Source of the DNA: Acidobacteriota bacterium
GTDB taxonomy: Bacteria > Acidobacteriota > Vicinamibacteria > Vicinamibacterales > 2-12-FULL-66-21
DNA: 16,194 nt
Assembly (NCBI GenBank): GCA_013697225.1
Contig: JACCXG010000025.1
Coordinates: 1 to 16,194, forward strand
Direction of reading: 5' to 3'
The translations under genes were made by a program, and so were the position numbers. Positions 1 to 5,816 of the stretch are shown piece by piece; position 1 is the stretch's first letter; each line of letters starts with the position of its first letter. Under the pieces are notes generated by a model. It made no database searches and had not been told where the DNA came from. It worked only from the letters and a program-made list of their open reading frames with translations.

Positions 1-206
1 GCCCCCAGGGCTACACGATCTGCGTCGTCTTCCTCAAGCTCTTCGAGCGCGTTTATGCGCCGCTGACGGCCGGTCTGCTCCGCCCCGTCGCCGCCGACGC
101 CCGACTCGCTGAGACCACGCGCCATCAACTCGACCGCCTCTACCAACGCGTGGTCACGGACCTCGATGCGCTCCTGCGCGCCGTTGGACTGCAGACTGCA
201 GCTTGA
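1..206 (+). CDS. C-terminal end of an unrecognised protein (5' end outside window)
   Basis: An open frame enters the window in phase 3 (first full codon at 3) and ends with TGA at 204-206, giving 67 residues. The visible part begins PQGYTICVVFLKLFERVY and continues with an APLTAGLLRPV segment, then a charged helical stretch (TRHQLDRLYQRVVTDLDALL) and ends GLQTAA. There is no membrane segment or catalytic motif in this piece. I recall similar short, Leu-rich tails only as uncharacterised proteins, sometimes near transposases, so a mobile-element origin is possible but unproven. It converges on the minus-strand operon that ends at 453. The coherent codon use and the lack of stops make it a real coding end, but its function cannot be read from this fragment. 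Confidence 0.55.
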   Translation, partial: PQGYTICVVFLKLFERVYAPLTAGLLRPVAADARLAETTRHQLDRLYQRVVTDLDALLRAVGLQTAA

Positions 207-240
207 ACATCCCCCACAACGAGTACAAAATCCTCATAAG

Positions 241-257
241 AGACCGCATAACGGTCT
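241..257. other. Short perfect hairpin downstream of the partial gene
   Basis: AGACCG (241-246) and CGGTCT (252-257) are exact reverse complements around a CATAA loop, 35 bp after the stop at 206. No T-run follows, so it is not a classical intrinsic terminator. It could be a mobile-element end, a weak terminator or chance. Confidence 0.3.
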
Positions 258-392
258 AATGCTTCCTATCGTCGCGGGCCGTCGAGCTCTCTCGCCATCG
301 ACTCGCGTCACCTCAGCAGAGGTGGTCCGCACCCCACTCGGAGGAACGTCCCGGCCCTGCCGGAGGCGCCCGCTTCATGGGCGTACGGCAAT

Positions 393-414
393 ACGGCCCA
401 AATGATCGGGCCGT
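393..414. terminator. Candidate bidirectional terminator hairpin between convergent genes
   Basis: ACGGCCC (393-399) pairs perfectly with GGGCCGT (408-414) around an 8-nt loop. It lies in the gap between the plus-strand gene ending at 206 and the minus-strand operon ending at 453. The plus-strand side is followed only by TTTC and the minus-strand side by ATTG, so the U-tract is poor. Its placement between converging transcripts is the main support. Apart from this and the hairpin at 241-257 I see nothing in 207-452. Confidence 0.35.
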
Positions 415-452
415 TTCAGCAGGATTCCCGCACCGATGCCGCCGCCGGCCCC

Positions 453-782
453 TTACGCCTGCCGGATTCCGAACGCAAGAATGATCAGGGCTCCCACGAT
501 GGCGACCGCCGCACCCAGCAGGTCGGTCCCGAGAGGGCGTTGCCCCTCGACGAGCCACAGCCAGACGAGCGAGGCGGCGATGTATACGCCGCCGTAAGCC
601 GCATATGCCCGTCCTGCGAAGGGGCTGTCAGCGCGCGTCAGGACTACCGCAAACGAGACGAGGCTCAGGACACCGAGCAGGGCCACCGATCCGTGGGCGT
701 CACGCCTCAGCCACGCCCAGAAGGCGAAGCACCCGGCAATCTCCAGCAGGGCCGCCACCGTGAAGGCGAGGAAACTGCGCAG
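453..782 (-). CDS. ynfA: YnfA/UPF0060 family small membrane protein
   Basis: A 109-residue, four-helix hydrophobic protein of the YnfA (UPF0060) family, which is related in fold to small multidrug resistance transporters. Recognisable family segments are LLEIAGCFAFWAWLRR in helix 1 and RAYAAYGGVYIAASLVWLW in helix 3. The only in-frame starts after the preceding stop (TGA 792-794) are CTG at 782 and GTG at 758. Starting at GTG removes half of helix 1. Starting at CTG reproduces the family N-terminus almost residue for residue (the conserved Glu falls at position 14 versus 15 in E. coli YnfA) and puts GAGGGG five bases upstream. I therefore choose the non-standard CTG start. It is the last gene of the minus-strand operon, 9 bp after the SEC-C gene and in the same frame. 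Substrate and role are uncertain; E. coli YnfA is described as an SMR-like efflux protein. Confidence 0.88.
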   Translation of the reverse strand: MRSFLAFTVAALLEIAGCFAFWAWLRRDAHGSVALLGVLSLVSFAVVLTRADSPFAGRAYAAYGGVYIAASLVWLWLVEGQRPLGTDLLGAAVAIVGALIILAFGIRQA

Positions 783-791
783 GTGAACCCC

Positions 792-1067
792 TCAGCCCCC
801 GCCCATCTTGCGTGGCGTCCGGGTGCGCCTCGCAAAGCCGCGGCTGGCCGTGGCCTTCCACGGCTGTGGCGTCTGCGGCTTTGGCGGCCGTGCGGAGGTG
901 GAGGGGACGGCCTCCGCGACAGGGGCGGGGGCCTCCGCAGCCGCCAGGGCGCGTGCGGCGGCCGCGGTGGCTTCGTCCTTCGGCAGGCAGCACTGTTTGT
1001 ACTTGCGGCCGGACCCGCAACGGCAGATCTCGTTGCGGCCGGGCGATCCAGCGGAGCTAGGGGTCAT
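792..1067 (-). CDS. Small SEC-C zinc-motif protein
   Basis: A 91-residue protein whose N-terminal third is a textbook SEC-C motif: GRNEICRCGSGRKYKQCC, with Cys15, Cys17, Cys26 and Cys27 in the CxCx8CC spacing that binds one zinc ion (known from the SecA C-terminus and many small proteins). Residues 32 to about 75 are low-complexity, rich in Ala and Pro, and the tail is basic (ARRTRTPRK). No other domain is visible, so it may be a zinc-binding adaptor interacting with SecB, ribosomes or nucleic acid; that is inference. The ATG at 1065-1067 lies inside the end of the methyltransferase gene (11-bp overlap), which implies translational coupling. The ynfA gene follows after 9 bp. Confidence 0.8.
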   Translation of the reverse strand: MTPSSAGSPGRNEICRCGSGRKYKQCCLPKDEATAAAARALAAAEAPAPVAEAVPSTSARPPKPQTPQPWKATASRGFARRTRTPRKMGGG

Positions 1068-1977
1068 CCAGCCGAGTGTACCTTACCGACCTCGCCGCCT
1101 GCCCGCCATGGTTCTGGGCGACCGGCCAATCAGCGCTGCCATCGGGCATTGTCCGTTGTATCGAACGGTCTGGTTTCGTGACGACCGTCGCCAGCAGGTA
1201 CCCGTGTTTCCGCACGGCTGTGATGTGTCGGTCGAGGAATACGAAGAGAGAGACACACGCGGCCGTGCACCTCGTGAGCGGCCGGCACCAGGAATGGCAC
1301 GCCAGATCGAGCATCCTGAGCCACCCCGGCATGAAGAGGATCGCCGTCTCGGCCAGCACCGTCAGCCCGGCACCCTGGAGCATCTTCCGGAAGGTGCGCC
1401 GGGAGTAGGACTTCTCATAGCCGTAAGCATACAGGCCCAGCGCCTGGAGCACGGCTGAGAGGAGGGGCCTGAGGAATGGGTCATGGCGGTTCGGCACGCC
1501 GATGATCGCCCGTCCGCCCGGTTTGAGCACGCGACATATCTCCTCGAGCGCGCATTCCGTCCCGCAAAAGTGTTCGATCGTGCCCATGGAGTAGATCGCG
1601 TCGAAGCTCGCGTCGGCGAAGGGCAGCTGGCGGACGTCGGACACGGCGCACCGGAGCGCGTCACTGCCGAACGCGATGCGCGCCTCGAGCACGATCGGCT
1701 CCGAGATGTCGACGCCGTAGGCCCGGGCGCCCCGTTCGGCCGCCCAGGCGAGGATGCGCGTGTTCTTGGCCTCGTCCCAGAGATCCGTCTTCAGGAGCCT
1801 CAACCCTGCGAGGGGCACAAAATGCTCGGCGAAGAGACGCTGTTCGTTCTCCGCGTAGAAGCGGGTCGAGGCGGCCCCCCCGAGGTCGGGGAACCGCTCG
1901 CCGACCCTGGCCCAGAAGCGGCGGTACGCCAGACGCCGCCGTGCACCGCCGCCAGATACCGGGTCGGGCGGTGTCAC
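1057..1977 (-). CDS. Class I SAM-dependent methyltransferase (type 11-like)
   Basis: A 306-residue protein with the class I methyltransferase pattern: the acidic motif YGVDIS at the end of strand 2, then DVRQLPFADASFDAIYSMG (motifs III/IV) and EEICRVLKPGGRAIIGVPN (post-motif). The usual glycine-rich motif I is replaced by LLKTDLWDEAKNT, so SAM binding may be atypical. C-terminal hydrophobic stretches (ILFMPGWLRMLDLAC, CVSLFVFLD) suggest membrane contact. I place the start at GTG 1975-1977, which overlaps the upstream stop by four bases (GTGA) and has GAGG ten bases upstream. An in-frame GTG at 2007 would only add ten residues buried in the upstream gene. The position in the exosortase operon suggests it acts on a glycan, lipid or the sorted protein. 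The substrate cannot be read from the sequence. Confidence 0.82.
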   Translation of the reverse strand: MTPPDPVSGGGARRRLAYRRFWARVGERFPDLGGAASTRFYAENEQRLFAEHFVPLAGLRLLKTDLWDEAKNTRILAWAAERGARAYGVDISEPIVLEARIAFGSDALRCAVSDVRQLPFADASFDAIYSMGTIEHFCGTECALEEICRVLKPGGRAIIGVPNRHDPFLRPLLSAVLQALGLYAYGYEKSYSRRTFRKMLQGAGLTVLAETAILFMPGWLRMLDLACHSWCRPLTRCTAACVSLFVFLDRHITAVRKHGYLLATVVTKPDRSIQRTMPDGSADWPVAQNHGGQAARSVRYTRLDDP

Positions 1978-3941
1978 TCCGGGACGCCCTCGACCTGCCA
2001 GCGCCACGTGCCAACCCCGAACGACAGCGGGCGCCGGTCACCATTCCCGATGAGATCGTCCGCAATGTGCGGGGGGGCTGCCGGCTGGAACACAAGCTCG
2101 TGCTCCCCCGGTGCGAGCGTCAGCGGACCAAGCCAGTAGTCCCGGCGCGGCTCTTCGACGGTCAGCGTCTGCACCGGCCTGCCGTCGAGCAGGAGCCGCA
2201 AATCCCGGGCGCCGCGAAAAGCCGTCATCTCCACCGCCAGGCGCGCCGTCATCAGCCGATCGGTGGTGTTGACGACAGTCCATGTGGCGGTGAGCCCCAT
2301 CCATCGCCAGCTCCACGTCTCGTCGTGTTCGCGCGGGAAGAACCCCGTCATCCCGGCGCTGTAAACCGCTGGAGCCCCAGGGGCGACGGCGAAGACCTGC
2401 GCGTCGTGGAACCGGGCGGCCGGCGTCAGGCCAGGTGGCGTGTCGCGGCTTGCGAACCACTGCCCTTCAGGCGTGTGCTCCCGCACGAGCAGGTGCGTAT
2501 ACCCCGAGGCCCGCAGCTTGTCGCTGATCCTCGGCTGCGTGCAGTCGTCGAAGGCTGCCGTCCGCAGCGAGATCCGGCCTGCCGTCAGCCATTCGACGGA
2601 TTCGGACCGGGGGGTCAACATGGCGCAGTCGAGCGCGCGCGAATGGTCAGGGCGCGCGGCGACCCATCGATGCGCGCTCGTCGGCAGCACATCGCGCCAC
2701 ATTGCAGGGGGCCAGACGGAGTATTCGATCACGGAGAGCACGACAAGGGCGGCGCACGTTGTCCTTGCCCGATGCGTCCCTGCGCGCCAGAGCCGCTCCG
2801 CGCCGGCCGCGGCCAGGAGGACCGCCATCAGCTGAACGACGACGCCGAAGCGGGCGTATGACCGGAACATCGGCACAAAGGTGTAGAGAAGGGCCGAGGG
2901 GCGCGTCACGGTGAATGCTCCGATGGTCCGTTCGGGCGAGAGGGAGCACACGAGAGCAAACAGCGCGACTCCGGCGAGCACCGGGACGACGGCGGGCGCT
3001 TTCGCGCGACGGTCACGCAGCGTCCACATCAGAATCGCGACCAGGCCGAGCGCCACGACGCCCCAGCCGAGGCTCACCTGTTGCTCGAGCAACCCTTCGC
3101 GTACACCGGCCGCGCTCCACGCACGCTCCACGCGGGGGCCGCCCATCGGACCTGCCACGGGTGGTACGAGGTAGCTCCACCATTTGGCACTGTAGCGGAA
3201 TAGGTCCTCCCGCGGATATGCAAAGGGCGTGTGGTTCGCGAGAACCGGGTGGGCCGTGTTCCATGCGTAGGCCGCTCCCCCCGCGGCGAGGACCGCCAGG
3301 CTCGCCACGGTGATGGCCAGGTGACGGGACGACCGCGGTTCGCCTCGCGTCTTGAAGCACCAGTACATGGCAATCGCCGCCGGAGTCGTCACGGCGGCGA
3401 TCAGTCCGCCGTAGAAATTCGACAGTGCCACTCCCGCCGCTGACACGGCGAGCAGGCCGAGGGCCGCCGGCTTCGCGTCGTCCAGAGACCGCCACAGCGC
3501 GAAGAGATACAGCGGTATCCATTGTGTCTGCGCAATGTGCGGGTGGTACGCGGCGTGGGCGAGGTGGAAGGGGGAAAAGGCAAAGGCCAGCGCCGCCAGG
3601 GCGGCACCCGCGTGCGAGAGCCTCAGGTGGCGGGCGAGCAGGTACGCCGCAGCCGCGGAGAGCGGGAACGACAGGATGATCAGCCAGTTGTATGCGGCGA
3701 CCGGCCCTGACACCCGCGCGAGCAGGGCGCCGGCGACGTCGGTGAGCGGCTGTGTGTAGACGCCGAACGTCAGGGGGCGTCCGAACTGTGCCATGGCCGT
3801 GAAGGGGTCGTGCTCGCGCCCGACGGTCTCCAGGCCAAACACCCGTTCGGAGGGGGCTCGCAGGATCGGGGCCGCGAGGGCGAGCGCCAGGACGAGGGCA
3901 AGGGCCGTTACGGCGGCGATGTCAGCGCCCCGGACGTTCAT
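1974..3941 (-). CDS. Large polytopic membrane protein, GT-C glycosyltransferase-like
   Basis: 655 residues. The N-terminal two-thirds is a run of about ten hydrophobic helices, beginning AAVTALALVLALALAAPIL. It includes the AYNWLIILSFPLSAAAAYLLAR stretch and the FSPFHLAHAAYHPHIAQTQW loop, which I associate with GT-C-type (lipid-linked sugar) transferases and YfhO/PMT-like membrane proteins. An acidic first loop (ETVGREHDPF, Glu39-Asp45) is where GT-C enzymes carry their catalytic acid. The last 230 or so residues are soluble and beta-rich, with a closing segment LLLDGRPVQTLTVEEP that resembles a carbohydrate-binding or sandwich fold. The start overlaps the end of the exosortase gene by 20 bp, and the stop overlaps the methyltransferase start by 4 bp, so it belongs to that operon. 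Glycosylation of the sorted protein or of a membrane anchor is a reasonable inference, but no sugar or acceptor can be named. Confidence 0.75.
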   Translation of the reverse strand: MNVRGADIAAVTALALVLALALAAPILRAPSERVFGLETVGREHDPFTAMAQFGRPLTFGVYTQPLTDVAGALLARVSGPVAAYNWLIILSFPLSAAAAYLLARHLRLSHAGAALAALAFAFSPFHLAHAAYHPHIAQTQWIPLYLFALWRSLDDAKPAALGLLAVSAAGVALSNFYGGLIAAVTTPAAIAMYWCFKTRGEPRSSRHLAITVASLAVLAAGGAAYAWNTAHPVLANHTPFAYPREDLFRYSAKWWSYLVPPVAGPMGGPRVERAWSAAGVREGLLEQQVSLGWGVVALGLVAILMWTLRDRRAKAPAVVPVLAGVALFALVCSLSPERTIGAFTVTRPSALLYTFVPMFRSYARFGVVVQLMAVLLAAAGAERLWRAGTHRARTTCAALVVLSVIEYSVWPPAMWRDVLPTSAHRWVAARPDHSRALDCAMLTPRSESVEWLTAGRISLRTAAFDDCTQPRISDKLRASGYTHLLVREHTPEGQWFASRDTPPGLTPAARFHDAQVFAVAPGAPAVYSAGMTGFFPREHDETWSWRWMGLTATWTVVNTTDRLMTARLAVEMTAFRGARDLRLLLDGRPVQTLTVEEPRRDYWLGPLTLAPGEHELVFQPAAPPHIADDLIGNGDRRPLSFGVGTWRWQVEGVPE

Positions 3942-5343
3942 GGGTCACCATCGCCGCGACGACGAGGAGCGGTCCGGCAATCGCCCACGCCCGCACATCG
4001 CGCGCGTGGGCCGTGAAGTCGGCGTGGCGAGCCAGCAGGTGCAGCGCGCCAAAGAAGACGACCTGCGACAGGCCGAGCGTGGCGAGGCCCGTCACACACG
4101 AGCGCCAGTTCAGCACGGCGAACCCGGCGATGACGAGGGCGAGGTACAGGCCCACCTGGAATGCGGGAAGGAGCAGGACGGCGCCCTGTGGATCGTCGAG
4201 CGGGCTGCCCTGCGCAAACGGCGAGGTAATGGCCTGGGTGTAGGGAACACCGAGGAGGTACACGAACACACCCCCTGCGGCCGCCCCAAGCAGCGCCCGG
4301 CGCGCGGCCGTGACACCGGGGCCGTGACGCCAGCGCGCGGCGACGCACACGACGATTGCCGCGAAGAGAACCTGGGAAAACGCGTGAATCAGAAAATCCG
4401 GTGAACCCACCAGCGTGGCCGGGAGCGCGACGACGAGGAGCCGGGCGATGCCGAGACCCGCGAAGAGCGGGCCGGCCGCAAGGAGCGCCAGGGCGCCACG
4501 CCGCCAGCTGGGCACATACGCCAGCACCGCCGCGACGTAGACCGGGATCAGCGGTGTCGCGACGCACTCCTGCGTCACCAGGAATGCGCCCCGCTCCGTC
4601 GACAGCATGTTCGCGGTGGCCGTCGCGTGGACGCCGAGCACGCCGAGAACCGCGGCCGCCGCGCGGGCGATGACAGCCGCCAGGGACAAGACGGCGGCGC
4701 TCTCCAGGTACACGGGAGACACGGCAGTGAAGAGCACGAGGAGCGCGGCCGTCCATGCCGCGAAGCGCCCGCTGGCCCGTCCGAGGAGTCGCCCTGCGGC
4801 GCCAATCCCCGGCGAGGGCATGCTGCGGCCAGCCGAGTCAGCCGCCGCGGCCGACGGCGAGGCCGGCAGGTCGATCGGGGTGTGACGATCCGCCTGACGC
4901 ATCCAGGTGAACACGTAGGCGGCCACCGTCAGGGTCAGCAGGCCGGGCCACGCGTACACGTGCAGGAAATCGAAGGACGGTGAGGCGGCCGCGCGACCGA
5001 GCGTGCCGATACGCAGGGTGTTGAGCGCCAGGACCAGGGTAATCCCGCCGGCTGCCCCGGTGAGCCGCGTTCGCCAGTTCGCCGGATACGCCAGGATGGC
5101 ACCTGTGCACAGGGACAACACGTCAGCCCCGCTGCACGCAGTTGTGATCTCGACGGACAGCGCAGGCGCACCGAAGCTGATGAGGGCGACGCGCGCCTGC
5201 CACTCGGTGAGGGGCAGGACCGCGTGCGTCTCGAACCAGGCGAGGCGCAGCAACCCGAAGAGGCCAAGGCTCCAGGCAGCGGCCCGGAGGATGAACCTAG
5301 GCCCGGGGCTCTGCGGCAGAGAGCGGAAGGTGTCCGTCGGCAC
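3922..5343 (-). CDS. Tandem (two-domain) exosortase-family membrane transpeptidase
   Basis: 473 residues, entirely polytopic membrane protein. Exosortases cut C-terminal sorting tails (PEP-CTERM, IPTL-CTERM) in the inner membrane using a Cys-Arg-His set. Here the set appears twice. Domain 1 has TACSG (Cys70), NTLRIG (Asn108, Arg111) and FLHVYAWP (His128). Domain 2 has TQECVATP (Cys260), GIARLL (Arg301) and FLIHAFSQ (His320). The Cys-to-Arg distance is 41 residues in both copies. The halves are joined by an Ala/Pro/Ser-rich linker at about 150-190, and about 130 further residues with helices follow. Start: GTG 5341-5343 with AGGAG seven bases upstream; the longer open frame to 5400 lies inside speD and is not needed. 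The gene overlaps speD by 47 bp and the membrane protein gene by 20 bp. The likely substrate is the divergent IPTL-CTERM protein at 5817, normally served by single-domain XrtH-type enzymes. I do not know a named two-domain family. Confidence 0.82.
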   Translation of the reverse strand: MPTDTFRSLPQSPGPRFILRAAAWSLGLFGLLRLAWFETHAVLPLTEWQARVALISFGAPALSVEITTACSGADVLSLCTGAILAYPANWRTRLTGAAGGITLVLALNTLRIGTLGRAAASPSFDFLHVYAWPGLLTLTVAAYVFTWMRQADRHTPIDLPASPSAAAADSAGRSMPSPGIGAAGRLLGRASGRFAAWTAALLVLFTAVSPVYLESAAVLSLAAVIARAAAAVLGVLGVHATATANMLSTERGAFLVTQECVATPLIPVYVAAVLAYVPSWRRGALALLAAGPLFAGLGIARLLVVALPATLVGSPDFLIHAFSQVLFAAIVVCVAARWRHGPGVTAARRALLGAAAGGVFVYLLGVPYTQAITSPFAQGSPLDDPQGAVLLLPAFQVGLYLALVIAGFAVLNWRSCVTGLATLGLSQVVFFGALHLLARHADFTAHARDVRAWAIAGPLLVVAAMVTHERPGR

Positions 5344-5683
5344 GGGGTATCTCCTGGACGGAGACCTGGCGCGCACCCAGGAGCCGGCCGAGCTCGTCAA
5401 TCGCGGCCAGGCTCTTCAGCCTGGTCGAGCAGGAGAAGATATCGATGTTCACCGCGCCGGTCTCCGGCCAGGTATGGAGAATGGCGTGTGACTCGCTCAG
5501 GACCAACACGCACGTGAGCCCCGCGCCAGTATACGCGTGCTGCAGCTCCTGCACGATCGTGCCGCCGGCACTCCGCAGGGCGGCGGCAAACAACGTGGAG
5601 ATGGCCGGTCCATCGAATGCCGCCAGTGCGTGACAATGGCTGAGGTCGGCGGAATAGAGAACTGGCTGTTCGCGTTCGCACAT
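5297..5683 (-). CDS. speD: S-adenosylmethionine decarboxylase proenzyme-like protein (SpeD/SpeH class)
   Basis: A 128-residue protein of the small bacterial AdoMet decarboxylase family, which self-cleaves at Glu-Ser to make a pyruvoyl cofactor and normally yields decarboxylated SAM for spermidine synthesis. The active-site block is intact: LSESHAILHTWPE, with cleavage between Glu64 and Ser65, then His70 and Cys85 (FSCS). The 5- and 20-residue spacings from the Ser match the Bacillus enzyme (Ser63, His68, Cys83). I choose ATG 5683. A GTG at 5713 would add ten residues but overlaps the likely promoter and dyad. No spermidine synthase gene is in the window. It is the first gene of the exosortase operon and overlaps the exosortase by 47 bp, so a role tied to the sorting locus, or a changed substrate (known for some SpeD homologues), is possible. 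Confidence 0.85.
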   Translation of the reverse strand: MCEREQPVLYSADLSHCHALAAFDGPAISTLFAAALRSAGGTIVQELQHAYTGAGLTCVLVLSESHAILHTWPETGAVNIDIFSCSTRLKSLAAIDELGRLLGARQVSVQEIPRADGHLPLSAAEPRA

Positions 5684-5694
5684 ACGCAATAGAA

Positions 5695-5740
5695 GAGTGA
5701 AGAGTATAGTCACTCACCGTGCGGCAGCACTGCAATAGTG
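5695..5740. promoter_or_regulatory. Divergent control region with two dyads between speD and the IPTL-CTERM gene
   Basis: The 133 bp between the divergent genes holds two inverted repeats: GAGTGA/TCACTC with a 9-nt centre (5695-5715) and CACT/AGTG around GCAAT (5728-5740). On the minus strand the first dyad encloses TATACT (5708-5703), a good -10 match that would give speD a very short leader. A TTGCAG -35-like hexamer lies 21 bp upstream, too far to be convincing. The layout suggests shared control of the exosortase operon and its substrate, but no regulator can be assigned. Confidence 0.35.
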
Positions 5741-5816
5741 AACTGCCGGTGTCGTGTCGATCGGCTACTCTGGCGATGGACTCATGAGTTGGAAACTGCC
5801 ATATGGAGATTGCTCA

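Noticed and set aside
402..1181. Plus-strand open frame of 259 codons
   Set aside because: It lies antisense to ynfA and the SEC-C gene, both with clear family motifs, and its translation is Arg/Gly/Ala-biased as expected for the opposite strand of GC-rich genes.
1941..2861. Plus-strand open frame of 306 codons
   Set aside because: It is antisense to the soluble C-terminal part of the membrane protein gene; composition is Arg/Pro-rich and there is no start signal.
5754..5816. Upstream extension of the IPTL-CTERM gene
   Set aside because: The in-frame codons precede a clear signal peptide, while ATG 5817 has a well-placed GGAG.
5714..5816. Sigma-54 promoter before the IPTL-CTERM gene, which would tie it to the sigma-54 activator
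   Set aside because: I checked every GG on the plus strand in the interval; none is followed by GC ten bases later, so no -24/-12 element is present.
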